Positions 44,014 to 53,519 of a stretch of 64,000 nucleotides of DNA are shown one piece after another (positions within the stretch are counted from its first letter, which is position 1; every line of letters begins with the position of its first letter). A program made the position numbers and the translations under genes. The notes beneath the pieces were generated by a model that had not been told where the DNA came from, ran no database searches, and was given only the letters and a program-made list of their open reading frames with translations. Source of the DNA: Pandoraea apista. GTDB taxonomy: Bacteria; Pseudomonadota; Gammaproteobacteria; Burkholderiales; Burkholderiaceae. The stretch covers positions 2,108,001 through 2,172,000 of the forward strand of contig NZ_CP013481.2 of NCBI RefSeq assembly GCF_001465595.2. Reading direction: 5' to 3'.

Positions 44014-46350
44014 ATGGAACAAGTAGAAGATCTCTTTACGCAACCGTCGGATGACGACACGCTGACGCTTGGCGCCTATGCCGAGCGCGCTTATCTGGAC
44101 TACGCAATTAGCGTGGTCAAAGGCCGTGCACTGCCGGACGTCTGCGATGGCCAGAAGCCAGTGCAGCGCCGGATTCTGTTCGCGATGAACGAAATGGGCC
44201 TCGCGGCCGACGCCAAGCCAGTCAAGTCGGCGCGAGTCGTCGGCGACGTGCTCGGCAAGTTTCACCCGCACGGCGATCAGTCCGCTTACGACGCGTTGGT
44301 GCGTCTTGCGCAGGACTTCTCGATGCGCTATCCGCTCATCGACGGCCAGGGCAACTTTGGCTCGCGCGATGGCGATGGCGCGGCAGCCATGCGTTACACC
44401 GAAGCGCGATTGACACCGATCGCGAAACTGCTGCTCGACGAAATCGATGCAGGCACGGTGGACTTCGTGCCGAACTACGACGGCTCGACGGAAGAGCCGC
44501 GTTTGTTGCCGGCACGCTTGCCGTTCGTGCTGCTTAACGGGGCATCGGGGATCGCCGTGGGTCTGGCGACGGAAATCCCGTCGCACAATTTGCGCGAAGT
44601 CGCGTCGGCAGCGGTTGCGCTGATTCGCAACCCGAAGCTCGACGATGCCGAGTTGATGACGTACGTGCAGGGCCCGGATTTCCCGGGAGGCGGTCAGTTG
44701 ATTTCGAGTGCTGCGGAAATTCGTGCTGCCTACGAAAGCGGCCGTGGCAGCCTCAAGGTGCGCGCACGCTGGAAGATCGAAGAGATGGCGCGCGGCCAGT
44801 GGCAAGCCGTGGTGTATGAGCTGCCGCCGAATACCTCGGGCCAGAAGGTGCTCGAGGAAATCGAGGAAATCACCAACCCGAAGGTCAAGCTCGGCAAGAA
44901 GACGCTCACCCCGGAGCAGCAGAATCTCAAGCAATCGGTGCTTGGCATGCTCGATACCGTGCGCGACGAATCGGGCAAAGATGCCCCGGTGCGCCTGGTG
45001 TTCGAGCCGAAGTCGAGTCGCATCGACCAGCAGGAATTCATCACGATGCTGCTCGCGCACACGAGCCTGGAGTCGAGCGCGTCGGTCAACCTCGTTATGG
45101 TGGGGGCCGATGGTCGCCCGGCACAGAAGTCGTTGCGCGACATCATTACCGAGTGGATCGGCTTCCGCTTCGAGACGGTCACACGTCGCTCGCGCCATCG
45201 TCTGGGTAAGGTCAACGACCGCATTCATATTCTCGAAGGGCGGATGATCGTCTTCCTGAATATCGACGAGGTCATTCGCATCATTCGCGAGTCGGACGAG
45301 CCGAAGGCGGCGCTGATGAGCGCGTTCCAGTTGAGCGAGCGTCAGGCGGAAGACATTCTGGAAATCCGTCTGCGTCAGTTGGCGCGTCTGGAAGCGATCA
45401 AGATCGAGCAGGAGCTGACGTCATTGCGCGACGAGAAGGCAAAGCTCGAAGAATTGCTCGCCAACGACAGCGCGATGAAGCGCTTGATCATCAAGGAAAT
45501 CGAGACCGACGCGAAGCAGTTCGGCGACGATCGCCGCACGCTGATTCAGGAAGAGAAGCGCGCGATTGCCGAAGCGCGGGTGGTCGACGAGCCGGTCACA
45601 GTGGTGGTCTCTGCCAAGGGCTGGGTGCGCGCGCTCAAGGGCCACGGCCTTGACGCTCAAGGCTTCTCGTTCAAGCAGGGCGATGCCCTGTACGGCGCAT
45701 TCGAGTGCCGCACCGTTGATCCGCTGATTGCCTGGGGCAGCAACGGCCGTGTCTATTCCGTGGCCGTGTCGCTATTGCCGGGCGGCCGGGGCGACGGCGT
45801 GCCGCTCACGTCGCTGATTGAGCTCGAATCGGGCTCGCGCTTGCTGCACTACTACGCGGCATCGGCCGAGCAGCCGCTGTTGCTGGCCACGTCGGCAGGT
45901 TTCGGTTTCACAACGAAGCTGGGCGATATGGTCAGCCGCGTGAAAGCGGGTAAGTCGTTCATGACCATCGACGACGGCGCAGAGCCGTTGGCACCGACGC
46001 CGATCTGGCAAGGGGCGAGCGCTGTGGCATGTCTGTCGAGCGACGGCCGTCTGCTCGTGTTCGGGATGGACGAGATGAAGTCGCTCACAGGCGGCGGGCG
46101 CGGTGTCACCCTGATCGGGCTCGACGACAAGCAGACGCTGGTGTCGGCCGTGCCGATCAGCGAAGCCGGGGTCACGGTGTACGGCGAAGTTCGTGGCGGC
46201 AAGGTGCAGTCCGAGACTCTCTCGGGGGCATCTCTGGCGCCTAATATCGGCAAGCGTGCCCGTAAGGGGCGTTCGCCCGCGGTCAAGTTCGCTACATTCA
46301 AGCCGCGTTCGCTCGAGCCTGTGTTGCCGGCCGCGCCTTCGGCATCCTGA
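44014..46350 (+). CDS. parC: DNA topoisomerase IV subunit A
   Basis: 778 residues. The catalytic breakage-reunion domain begins with [35 protein letters not shown]; the active-site tyrosine follows in [12 protein letters not shown] (about residue 130). [40 protein letters not shown] is the quinolone-resistance region. A coiled-coil region (about 430-510) and a degenerate C-terminal beta-pinwheel follow. The lack of a GyrA box and the pairing with parE 1.7 kb upstream support ParC. A CopD-like gene follows after 12 bp. Confidence 0.95.
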   Translation: MEQVEDLFTQPSDDDTLTLGAYAERAYLDYAISVVKGRALPDVCDGQKPVQRRILFAMNEMGLAADAKPVKSARVVGDVLGKFHPHGDQSAYDALVRLAQDFSMRYPLIDGQGNFGSRDGDGAAAMRYTEARLTPIAKLLLDEIDAGTVDFVPNYDGSTEEPRLLPARLPFVLLNGASGIAVGLATEIPSHNLREVASAAVALIRNPKLDDAELMTYVQGPDFPGGGQLISSAAEIRAAYESGRGSLKVRARWKIEEMARGQWQAVVYELPPNTSGQKVLEEIEEITNPKVKLGKKTLTPEQQNLKQSVLGMLDTVRDESGKDAPVRLVFEPKSSRIDQQEFITMLLAHTSLESSASVNLVMVGADGRPAQKSLRDIITEWIGFRFETVTRRSRHRLGKVNDRIHILEGRMIVFLNIDEVIRIIRESDEPKAALMSAFQLSERQAEDILEIRLRQLARLEAIKIEQELTSLRDEKAKLEELLANDSAMKRLIIKEIETDAKQFGDDRRTLIQEEKRAIAEARVVDEPVTVVVSAKGWVRALKGHGLDAQGFSFKQGDALYGAFECRTVDPLIAWGSNGRVYSVAVSLLPGGRGDGVPLTSLIELESGSRLLHYYAASAEQPLLLATSAGFGFTTKLGDMVSRVKAGKSFMTIDDGAEPLAPTPIWQGASAVACLSSDGRLLVFGMDEMKSLTGGGRGVTLIGLDDKQTLVSAVPISEAGVTVYGEVRGGKVQSETLSGASLAPNIGKRARKGRSPAVKFATFKPRSLEPVLPAAPSAS

Positions 46351-46362
46351 CGGGAGTCATGC

Positions 46363-46815
46363 ATGAGCGTTTATGCCTTTAGCCTGTTCTTGCATCTGGT
46401 GAGCGTCGCGGTCTGGATCGGGGGAATGTTCTTTGCGTTGGTCTGCTTGCGGCCGGCGTCGTCTGAACTCTCGCCACAACAACGCCTGCCGCTGTGGGAG
46501 GCTGCCCTCACGCGCTTCTTTACGTGGGTGGGCGTGGCCATCGTGGTGATTCTGCTCTCGGGCGGTCATATGATGATGGGGACGGGCGGCCTGCACGCCC
46601 GTTGGCCCGTGCATGCGATGGCGGGCATCGGCGTGCTGATGATGCTTGTGTTCGGTCACATCCGGTTTGCGCTGTTCCCGCGCCTGCAACGCGCGGTGCA
46701 GGCGCAATCATGGCCGGATGGTGCTGCCGCGGTGAATGGCATTCGCCGTCTGGTGATCCTCAACCTCGTGCTGGGCGTCGTCGTCATCGGGCTGGCCGCG
46801 TCGCTGCGAGGCTGA
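46363..46815 (+). CDS. CopD-like four-helix membrane protein
   Basis: 150 residues with four membrane helices. The first has FLHLVSVAVWIGGMFFALVCLRP, with the His and Trp conserved in CopD-family membrane domains; a second His-containing helix is VILLSGGHMMMG. Helix histidines could bind heme or copper. It starts 12 bp after parC and is probably co-transcribed with it, though no functional link is known. The family assignment rests on the first helix pattern and overall topology. Confidence 0.72.
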   Translation: MSVYAFSLFLHLVSVAVWIGGMFFALVCLRPASSELSPQQRLPLWEAALTRFFTWVGVAIVVILLSGGHMMMGTGGLHARWPVHAMAGIGVLMMLVFGHIRFALFPRLQRAVQAQSWPDGAAAVNGIRRLVILNLVLGVVVIGLAASLRG

Positions 46816-46822
46816 TCCCGAG

Positions 46823-47746
46823 TCAGTTCGGCGACTGGCCCCTCTCGTGAAGACTGCCAGCCACTTCATGGCACATCGCGACGAACGCCTGCACTAACGG
46901 GCTGGTGTCGTCGCGGCGTTTGGCCAGTAGCAGTGGGGTATGTGCGTCGGGCTCGCTGAGGTCCATGAAACATGCTCCCTCGATCTGAATGCATCGTACG
47001 GCGGCAGGCAGGACAGCAACGCCTAGCCCGCTTGCCGCGAGTGCGACGATGGTTGTCGACTCGCGTGCTTCCTGCACCACGCGCGGCGTGAATCCCGCCC
47101 GCTCACACATCGCACGGATTTTCCCATCAACGGCCGTACCGACATCGTGCGGATGCATGATGAACGCTTCGTTGGCCAGATCCGCAATGGACAGGTGCTT
47201 ACGTCGCGACAGGGCATGCCCTTGATGCAGGACGACCACCAGCGCTTCATCGACCAACGTTTCGAAACTCAATCCGGCCACGGGGGGCGCACTGTCTGCC
47301 TGACGCAACAGGCCGATGTCGAGTGTGCGCTCCGCCAGGGCGTCGCGTTGGCGCTCCGAGGGGGATTCGCTCAGCGTGAGCGTTACACGCGGATACCGCT
47401 GCCGATAGCTGGTGAGCACGCGTTTCATCAGATTGGTCATCGGTGCGGAGGTCGTGAACGCGATGCGCAACTCTCCGGCGTCGAGCCCCGCAATTTGCTG
47501 TACCTCCAGACGGGCTGCGTCGGCGTCGGCGAGGATCTGCCGCGCTCGCGCGAGAAACGCACGCCCGGCGGTGGTCAGGAAGACACGGCGCTGGGAACGC
47601 TCGAACAACGGCACGCCAAGTTCTTCCTCCAGCGCACGAATCTGCATGGAAAGCGGTGGCTGTCCGATATTGAGCTTTTGCGCCGCACGACTGAAATGCA
47701 ATTCTTCAGCCACGGTGACGAAGTAGCGGAGATGGCGCAATTCCAT
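46823..47746 (-). CDS. LysR-type transcriptional regulator
   Basis: 307 residues with the N-terminal helix-turn-helix MELRHLRYFVTVAEELHFSRAAQKLNIGQPPLSMQIRALEEELG, close to the CatM/BenM/CbbR group, and a full effector domain. It is divergent from an MFS transporter gene (47878), and the AT-rich gap between them probably holds the operator, so it is expected to control that transporter. It ends 7 bp from the convergent CopD-like gene. The inducer is unknown. Confidence 0.93.
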   Translation of the reverse strand: MELRHLRYFVTVAEELHFSRAAQKLNIGQPPLSMQIRALEEELGVPLFERSQRRVFLTTAGRAFLARARQILADADAARLEVQQIAGLDAGELRIAFTTSAPMTNLMKRVLTSYRQRYPRVTLTLSESPSERQRDALAERTLDIGLLRQADSAPPVAGLSFETLVDEALVVVLHQGHALSRRKHLSIADLANEAFIMHPHDVGTAVDGKIRAMCERAGFTPRVVQEARESTTIVALAASGLGVAVLPAAVRCIQIEGACFMDLSEPDAHTPLLLAKRRDDTSPLVQAFVAMCHEVAGSLHERGQSPN

Positions 47747-47769
47747 ACGTCGAACCTCGATTGATCTGT

Positions 47770-47802
47770 TTTATATATGAAAACATCACTTAAATATATA
47801 TT
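47770..47802. promoter_or_regulatory. AT-rich divergent promoter/operator region, LysR-MFS
   Basis: The segment between the two divergent genes contains TTATATATGA and TAAATATATATT in inverted arrangement, standing out from the GC-rich surroundings. It offers -10 elements and LysR-type T-N11-A positions for both genes. Confidence 0.4.
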
Positions 47803-47877
47803 GGACGAGGGGTAACGGCAAACCTATCATTCGCTCTATATATTTCATCCTTGGTTCGCGCGAGGCGAACCGGTGTC

Positions 47878-49143
47878 ATGGCATCAACAAACTCATTACC
47901 CCTTCCCAACGGGGCGCCGGCCGGCAGCGCCTCTGCATCCAAGCTTCCAGCAGGTGTCGCGCGTGGCACCCGGGAATATGCCGTCATCAGCCGGGCCCTC
48001 TTCTTCGGTGGCTTTTCGACGTTTGCGCAGTTGTACTGCATGCAGTCGTTGCTGCCGTTGCTGACCACCACGTTCGGTATTACGCCGGCGCAAGCCAGTT
48101 GGTCGGTGTCGGCCGCCACCATGATGATGGCGCTGGGGTTGCTCGTGACCTGCGTTGCTGCCGACCGAGTGAGCCGCAAGCGGATGATGACGATCGCACT
48201 GCTGAGTTCGTCGGTACTCACGCTGGCCAGTGCGTTTTCCACCAACTTCGAGACGGTCGTGATTCTCGGTGCGCTAAAAGGATTGGCGCTCTCCGGGCTG
48301 CCGGCCATCGCAATGGCCTATCTGAGCGAAGAGATCGATCAGCGCTCGCTCGGCATGTCGATGGGTCTGTATATCGGCGGCAACATTCTCGGCGGCATGG
48401 CAGGGCGCGTGCTTGCCGCCTTCGTGGCAGACATGTTCTCGTGGCGGGTGTCGGTCGCGGTGATCGGGCTGGTGTGTCTGGCGATGGGGCTGGAGTTTGC
48501 GCGCAGCCTGCCACATTCGCGCCGCTTCACGCCGCGGCACATGACCGTGCGCGAGGCGGTGGGTCACGCGCGCCGCCATCTGGGCGATCCGGCGCTGTTG
48601 GGGTTGTACTTGTTCGCCGGGCTGATGATGGGCAGTTTTGTCAGCGTCTACAACTATCTGGGCTTCCATCTGTCGGCGCCGCCGTTCCATTTGCCGCACG
48701 CGGCAATTGGCGCGATCTTCACGATGTATCTGATTGGTGTGGTGGGCTCGTTCATCGCCGGGCCGCTCTCGGATCGTGTGGGACGTCCTCGTTTGCTGTG
48801 GGTGCTGGTCGCGCTGTCGCTCGTGGGACTCGTCACCATGCTCTGCTCACAGGTGCTGGGCGTGGTGACCGGCCTGGCGATCTTCACATTCGGCTTCTTC
48901 GGTGCACATACCGTTGCCAGCAGTTGGGTGGGACGCCGCGCCACGGAAGGGCGCGCGATTGCCTCGGCGCTGTACCTGTTCTTCTACTATCTGGGGTCGA
49001 GCCTGTTGGGCAGTTACTCGGGCGTGATGCTGAAGTCGCACGGTTGGCATGGGGTCGTGGCGTTACTTGCCTTGGCAGTAGTGCTGTCGCTTGCCGTTGC
49101 CATTGCCATGCGCCGCGCTTACGGCCGGGGGAAACCTCTCTGA
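47878..49143 (+). CDS. MFS transporter (YnfM-like group)
   Basis: 421 residues with 12 predicted membrane helices. The N-terminal half has FGGFSTFAQLYCMQSLLPLLTTTFGITPAQASWSVSAATMMMALG and a cytoplasmic loop DRVSRKRMM. The second half repeats with GPLSDRVGRPRLL, the MFS motif A copy. It resembles the drug-efflux YnfM group. The ATG at 47878 was chosen; a TTG at 47851 is an alternative. It is divergent from the LysR gene, which probably controls it, and ends at a strong terminator. The substrate is unknown. Confidence 0.88.
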   Translation: MASTNSLPLPNGAPAGSASASKLPAGVARGTREYAVISRALFFGGFSTFAQLYCMQSLLPLLTTTFGITPAQASWSVSAATMMMALGLLVTCVAADRVSRKRMMTIALLSSSVLTLASAFSTNFETVVILGALKGLALSGLPAIAMAYLSEEIDQRSLGMSMGLYIGGNILGGMAGRVLAAFVADMFSWRVSVAVIGLVCLAMGLEFARSLPHSRRFTPRHMTVREAVGHARRHLGDPALLGLYLFAGLMMGSFVSVYNYLGFHLSAPPFHLPHAAIGAIFTMYLIGVVGSFIAGPLSDRVGRPRLLWVLVALSLVGLVTMLCSQVLGVVTGLAIFTFGFFGAHTVASSWVGRRATEGRAIASALYLFFYYLGSSLLGSYSGVMLKSHGWHGVVALLALAVVLSLAVAIAMRRAYGRGKPL

Positions 49144-49183
49144 TCGGGCTTTCGCTCCGGCCGCCGGCACACTCAGCACCCGC

Positions 49184-49221
49184 AAAAGACAACAGCCACC
49201 CGAGGGTGGCTGTTGTCTTTT
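49184..49221. terminator. Bidirectional terminator between the MFS gene and ridA
   Basis: AAAAGACAACAGCCACC and GGTGGCTGTTGTCTTTT form a nearly perfect 17-bp stem with a short CGAG loop. A- and T-runs at the ends suit both convergent genes. Confidence 0.9.
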
Positions 49222-49279
49222 GGTGCGTAAGGGAAGTGGGACGCGCCCGCGACGCGGCACATCGTTCACCCCGCAATCG

Positions 49280-49735
49280 TCATGCGAGTTCTGCGATCAG
49301 TTCGATCTCGACGCACGCGCCCAGCGGAATCTGCGCAACGCCAAAGGCCGAGCGCGCGTGTTTCCCGGCATCGCCGAAGACTTCCGCAATCAGTTCCGAG
49401 GCACCGTTGGTCACCAGATGCTGATCGGTGAATTCCTGCGTCGAGTTCACGAGGCTCATCAGCTTCACAATGCGCTTGACCTTGTTCAGATCCCCTGTGT
49501 GGGCATGCAGCGTGGCGATGAGTTCGATGGCGACAGCGCGTGCGGCAGCTTTGCCTTCGTCAACGCTCACGTCGCGGCCGAGCTTGCCGGTCCAGATCTT
49601 GCCATCCTTCTTCGGCAGATGGCCCGAGAGGAACACGGTGTTGCCGGTTTGGGCGCTCATCACGTAAGCGGCAGCGGGGGCGCCGGCGCTCGGCAGTTCG
49701 ATACCCAGTTGCTTCAGTTTGTCGTAGACGGACAT
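49280..49735 (-). CDS. RidA family enamine/imine deaminase
   Basis: 151-residue RidA/YjgF-like protein. These proteins deaminate reactive 2-aminoacrylate-type intermediates released by PLP enzymes. Matching segments are GNTVFLSGHLPKKDGKIWTGKLGRDV at the N-terminus and LVTNGASELIAEVFGDAGKHARSAFGVAQIPLGACVEIELIAEL at the C-terminus. It belongs to the longer RidA subgroup lacking the short YjgF N-terminus. AAGGAAG precedes the ATG. A 16-bp palindrome lies 31 bp upstream. The neighbouring PLP aminotransferase is a possible partner. Confidence 0.9.
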   Translation of the reverse strand: MSVYDKLKQLGIELPSAGAPAAAYVMSAQTGNTVFLSGHLPKKDGKIWTGKLGRDVSVDEGKAAARAVAIELIATLHAHTGDLNKVKRIVKLMSLVNSTQEFTDQHLVTNGASELIAEVFGDAGKHARSAFGVAQIPLGACVEIELIAELA

Positions 49736-49765
49736 TTACGGCTTCCTTGCAGATGCATTGAAACG

Positions 49766-49781
49766 GACCGATCGATCGGTC
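49766..49781. promoter_or_regulatory. Perfect 16-bp palindrome upstream of ridA (candidate operator)
   Basis: GACCGATC and GATCGGTC abut without a spacer, 31-46 bp before the ridA start. The shape and ACCGA/TCGGT ends resemble TetR-family operators. The regulator is not identified. Confidence 0.4.
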
Positions 49782-49918
49782 GGACAGGTCGGTATGAGGC
49801 TGGTACGGCGATCGGCGTCGAACCCACGGCTTCACCGGAGCTACGCAGTAACGCAGCAACGTCGATATGCCGGTCCGAACTCCCTTCGGGCGGCACATCG
49901 ACGCTCAGGGCGATCGGG

Positions 49919-51109
49919 TCAGGCGGCGCGGCGCGTGAGCGCGTCGGCTACGAGGGCACCCAATCGTGCAACGCCCACCTCGATCTTCTCGGGGGGCACG
50001 GTGACGAACGACAGCCGCAGCGTATTCGATTGCGGTGTGCCGACGTAGAACGGCGCGCCGGGCACGAACGCCACATTCTGCGCAATCGCTTTTTCCAGCA
50101 ACTGCATGGTGTCGATGCCGGCGGGCAATGTCAACCAGATGAACATGCCACCCGCCGGCGTGGTCCAGGTGGCGTCTGCCGGCATGTGCTTCGCCAACGA
50201 GGCCAGCATCGCCTTGGCTTGCGCTGCGTAGAGCGTGCGGATCGACGGGATATGCGTATCCAGGAAGCCGTCTTTCACGACCTCGTACGCAATGCGCTGC
50301 GTAAGGCTGGGCGTGTGCAGGTCGGCGGCCTGCTTCGCCTGAACGAGCTTGGCGATCACGGCCTTCGGGCCGATGATGAAGCCGAGCCGCAGCCCCGGCG
50401 CGAGTACCTTCGAGAACGAGCCCATGTACAGCACATGCTCCGGCGCGAGCGACATGAGACTGGGCAGACGCTGGCCTTCGTAGTCGAGTTCGCCATAGGG
50501 GTCGTCTTCGATGATCGCCAGACCTTCGCGCCTGGCGACGGCAGCCAGCGCCTCACGGCGTGCCATTGGCAGGCGGCGTCCGGTCGGGTTCTGGAAGTTC
50601 GGCATGGCGTACAGGAAGCGCGCGCCATCAACGATCTCGGGCGTAAGTGCCTCGGGCAGCAGGCCGTGCTCGTCGGTCGGCACCGGCACGTACTTCGGCG
50701 CGAACAGCGAGAACGATTGCAGCGCGCCGAGATAGCTGGGGGCTTCCACCAGCACGCGGCTGCCTTCGTCGATGAAGATCTTGCCGATGAGGTCGAGGCC
50801 TTGCTGCGAGCCCGTGGTAATCAGAATGTTCTCGGGCACGAGCACGAGGCCGTCGCGCGAGTAGCGTTTGGCGATCCACTCGCGCAGCGGCGCGAAACCT
50901 TCGGTGGCGCTGTATTGCAGCGCGGCCTGCGGTGACTCGGTCAGCACGCGCTCGGCGGCGGCGCGCATCTGCGCGACGGGGAAGGTGGCGGGCGAGGGCA
51001 GACCGCCAGCGAACGAAATGACTTCGGGGCGTTCCGTAACTTTCAGAATTTCGCGAATGGCCGAGCTGGTCAGGTTGCGGGCACGTTCGGAATATTGCCA
51101 ATCATGCAT
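49919..51109 (-). CDS. PLP-dependent aminotransferase (class I/II, 2-aminoadipate-like)
   Basis: 396-residue fold-type I enzyme. It has SFAGGLPSPATFPVAQMR, YSATEGFAPLREWIAKRY and NILITTGSQQGLDLIGKIF near the N-terminus, NFQNPTGRRLP for the substrate/cofactor site, EDDPYGELDY, and the Schiff-base lysine in YMGSFSKVLAPGLRLGF. It has no GntR domain, so it is an enzyme and not a MocR regulator. It resembles LysN/2-aminoadipate and valine-pyruvate-type transaminases. The start at 51109 (MHDWQYSERARNLTSS) follows homology. It lies between ridA and an EamA exporter gene on the same strand. Confidence 0.9.
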   Translation of the reverse strand: MHDWQYSERARNLTSSAIREILKVTERPEVISFAGGLPSPATFPVAQMRAAAERVLTESPQAALQYSATEGFAPLREWIAKRYSRDGLVLVPENILITTGSQQGLDLIGKIFIDEGSRVLVEAPSYLGALQSFSLFAPKYVPVPTDEHGLLPEALTPEIVDGARFLYAMPNFQNPTGRRLPMARREALAAVARREGLAIIEDDPYGELDYEGQRLPSLMSLAPEHVLYMGSFSKVLAPGLRLGFIIGPKAVIAKLVQAKQAADLHTPSLTQRIAYEVVKDGFLDTHIPSIRTLYAAQAKAMLASLAKHMPADATWTTPAGGMFIWLTLPAGIDTMQLLEKAIAQNVAFVPGAPFYVGTPQSNTLRLSFVTVPPEKIEVGVARLGALVADALTRRAA

Positions 51110-51249
51110 GATGGTCTCGCTTTGAGAATGCGGCCCTGATGAGCGGCCGCGAGTATCGGGCGTTGCGAGTGCCGGGGCGTGAGGGCAGGCGCAAACGCCG
51201 GGGGGCAGGCGCGTCGCGGTGCAGGGATCGCATGCACCGCAATGCGCCG

Positions 51250-52146
51250 TCAGACCGGTTTGCCCGTGAGTCGCGAGGCGCCGATCTTCATGTTCTTGCC
51301 GAGTGCAATGGTCAGGACAACGCCGGCCGCGAAGAGCCACGTCGCTGCGTCGACCTGTTCGCCGAAAAAGAGGGCGGACAACGCAATCGTGAAAAAAATC
51401 TGAAGCAATTGTACTTGGCCCACGCGCGCGATTCCGCCCATGGCGAGACCGGCATACCACGCGAAAAAGCCAATGAACTGCGAGAAAAGGGTGACGTAGG
51501 CGAATGCGCCCCAGGCTTTGCCGCTCACGGGCCAGGGCTGCTGCCATGCGAGCCAGCCCACCGGCAGGACCAGCACCGGCGCGCACACGACCAGCGCCCA
51601 GCAGATCACTTGCCAGCCCCCCATCTCGCGGGCAAGCTTGCCGCCTTCGGCGTAACCCAGGGCGCCAATGATCACGGCGAGCAGCATCAGGCCGTCGGCC
51701 GCATGCAGGCTGCCGCCCCCGGCGCGCAGCGCAAACGCGATCACCAGCGCGCTGCCGGCGAGTGCAAAGACCCAGAAGCCACGCGACGGACGCTCGCCAC
51801 CGAGCCAATATGCGTAGATCGCGACGAAAAATGGCTGCAAACCGTTGACGACCGCACCATGCGACGCCGGGATCGTTTTCATCGCCCATGCGGAGAACAC
51901 GGGGAAGGCAACGATCACGCCCAGCGACGTGATGGCAAGACTTTTGAGTTGCGGTAGCGTGGGCCACGGTTCACGACGCCACCAGAGCAGGGCGCCGGCG
52001 AGCACGGCAGCGACCAGCGCGCGCCCCAGTCCGTTGAGCAGCGGATTGACCTCCGCCACGACGATGCGCGTCATCGGCAACGTCAGACTGAAGATCAGCA
52101 CGCCGATCAGTCCGATCAGCATGCCCCGGGATTCGCGCGAATTCAT
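51250..52146 (-). CDS. EamA/DMT family transporter
   Basis: 298 residues with ten membrane helices in two repeats, typical of EamA exporters of amino acids and metabolites. The first helix pair has GMLIGLIGVLIFSLTLPMTRIVV; PASHGAVVNGLQPFFVAIYAYWLGGERPS lies in repeat one; FGEQVDAATWLFAAGVVLTIALG closes the second. The ATG at 52146 has GAGG upstream and homology begins there. It precedes the aminotransferase gene by 140 bp on the same strand, so it may export a related amino acid; that is inference. Confidence 0.88.
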   Translation of the reverse strand: MNSRESRGMLIGLIGVLIFSLTLPMTRIVVAEVNPLLNGLGRALVAAVLAGALLWWRREPWPTLPQLKSLAITSLGVIVAFPVFSAWAMKTIPASHGAVVNGLQPFFVAIYAYWLGGERPSRGFWVFALAGSALVIAFALRAGGGSLHAADGLMLLAVIIGALGYAEGGKLAREMGGWQVICWALVVCAPVLVLPVGWLAWQQPWPVSGKAWGAFAYVTLFSQFIGFFAWYAGLAMGGIARVGQVQLLQIFFTIALSALFFGEQVDAATWLFAAGVVLTIALGKNMKIGASRLTGKPV

Positions 52147-52221
52147 GTGTCGCCTCGTATGTCTTGTTTTCGGTTGTCCGCCCGCCATGCGTTGTGCCGG
52201 GCGTTCGGTGTGGCTTCAGCC

Positions 52222-52908
52222 CTAGCGCAACGTGCGCGGACCGTCGGGGGTATCGATTTCTGCGACGAGCGACGGCTCGACCAGTGTGGCTTCGACATTG
52301 ATGAGCGTGTCTGCGCCAAGCCATTGCAACTGTTCATTGATCGCGGCCGCCTGCGGATGGAAGCCTCGCAACAGCGTGACGGCACAATCGGCAGACGGTA
52401 GCGTATCGGCCGGGTGCTGCGGCGAATCCCACTGGATCAGCGTCGGCAACACGCCCTGTCCGGCGCCCTGCCACGCGGGCAGGCTGCCGTCTTCGGGCAC
52501 GCCGATCTGCCAGGTCAGCGCGCCGCGCTGCATCTCGATGACCGGGGCGAGCCGTTGCGGATACTGTTTCTGCCAGCGCGGCAGCGAGCGCGGACGATCC
52601 ACCCGTGCCACCCAATGCGCCAGATACGGCCCTTGGGCGAGACGGGCCTGAACCGCCTCGTCGTCAAGCCCGAACCAGCGCGCGCGGCCGGGCGGCGGGG
52701 CGTCCGGATCGATGGCGATGATCTCCAGATAGACACCGCCCCACAGCCCCAGCAAACTGTTGTGCGTGCCCATGCGTGCGTGCTTGCCGCCACGCTGGGG
52801 CACAACCTCCGTCAAACCAAGCTGCTCGATGACATGGGCTTCGCCCGCCTCCAGCGTTTGCGCGGCAACAACGAGGTGATCCAGTTTCAGGGCTTGAGGT
52901 ACGGACAT
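52222..52908 (-). CDS. Glyoxalase-like (VOC-fold) domain protein
   Basis: 228 residues. The N-terminal half (LKLDHLVVAAQTLEAGEAHVIEQLGL then KHARMGTHNSLLGLWGGVYLEIIAIDPDAP) is typical of the glyoxalase_3-like family, with His and Glu positions that could bind a metal. The C-terminal half has a second module. The activity is unknown. The ATG at 52908 was chosen; a TTG six codons upstream is possible. It lies upstream of the EamA gene and downstream of the DUF2917 gene on the same strand, with short gaps, so a four-gene leftward unit is possible. Confidence 0.82.
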   Translation of the reverse strand: MSVPQALKLDHLVVAAQTLEAGEAHVIEQLGLTEVVPQRGGKHARMGTHNSLLGLWGGVYLEIIAIDPDAPPPGRARWFGLDDEAVQARLAQGPYLAHWVARVDRPRSLPRWQKQYPQRLAPVIEMQRGALTWQIGVPEDGSLPAWQGAGQGVLPTLIQWDSPQHPADTLPSADCAVTLLRGFHPQAAAINEQLQWLGADTLINVEATLVEPSLVAEIDTPDGPRTLR

Positions 52909-52962
52909 AGTGGATTCGGGCGACAAAACCGATAGCTTACTCCGCCTCGCGACTTGCGAGAC

Positions 52963-53328
52963 TCATCCACGCGAGAGCCGCGCCATCGACCGATTGGCCA
53001 GCCGCGCGGCCAAGTCGCGCCAGGCCAGTCGCCAGCCAGGGCGTTTGCCGCTCCCCCGGGCCGGCTTCCCGGCGGGAGGCGAGACTGTGTTGGCCGGCTG
53101 GCTCACGCGCAACCGCGCGCCGTCCTGCCACGTGCCGAGCCACACGCGTTGACCGCTGCGAATCTCGAAGCTCTCGCCAGCATGCAGCCAATGGTCGGCG
53201 GGCTCGCCTTCCACAGTCAGCCACAGTAGGCCCTGCAATACCTGAAGCGATTGCGGCAGGTCAGCAGCCGGGCTCGGCCAGAAGACTGTCTGTCCCCGGT
53301 CCAGTTCGAAGAGTCGGATTTCACGCAT
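52963..53328 (-). CDS. DUF2917 domain protein
   Basis: 121 residues. The domain (about residues 1-80) has DRGQTVFWPSPA, LQGLLWLTVEGEPADHWLHAGESFEI and QRVWLGTWQDGARLRV, a cupin-like pattern typical of DUF2917 proteins. The C-terminal ~40 residues are basic and low complexity. GGAG lies six bases before the ATG. The function is unknown. It is divergent from a MocR-type regulator gene, with GTACAG repeats in the gap, so it is probably a target of that regulator. Confidence 0.82.
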   Translation of the reverse strand: MREIRLFELDRGQTVFWPSPAADLPQSLQVLQGLLWLTVEGEPADHWLHAGESFEIRSGQRVWLGTWQDGARLRVSQPANTVSPPAGKPARGSGKRPGWRLAWRDLAARLANRSMARLSRG

Positions 53329-53369
53329 GGCGGTCTCCAGTTGAGAGGACACTTTATCGGTTAACTCCT

Positions 53370-53445
53370 GTACAGTACCGGTACAGATATTCAGGAAATC
53401 TTCGGTACAGTTCGGGATTGACAGGGAATTTGGCTGGCGTACAGT
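53370..53445. promoter_or_regulatory. MocR promoter and four GTACAG direct repeats
   Basis: GTACAG occurs in the same orientation at 53370, 53381, 53405 and 53439. A TTGACA -35 (53418-53423), a 16-bp spacer and a TACAGT -10 (53440-53445) form a promoter for the MocR-type gene; the -10 overlaps the fourth repeat. MocR/GabR/PdxR regulators are known to bind direct repeats, so these are candidate operators for autoregulation and for the divergent DUF2917 gene. Confidence 0.6.
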
Positions 53446-53519
53446 GGCGACCCATGAGCGGATGCGGGCAGACACTTTGGTAGTGCCATGCCGGTCAACC
53501 GGGCAGAGGTAGATAGACG

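Noticed and set aside
51110..51967. Long N-terminal extension of the aminotransferase frame
   Set aside because: It lies antisense-in-frame across the EamA gene on the same strand and has no family similarity; the enzyme begins at 51109.
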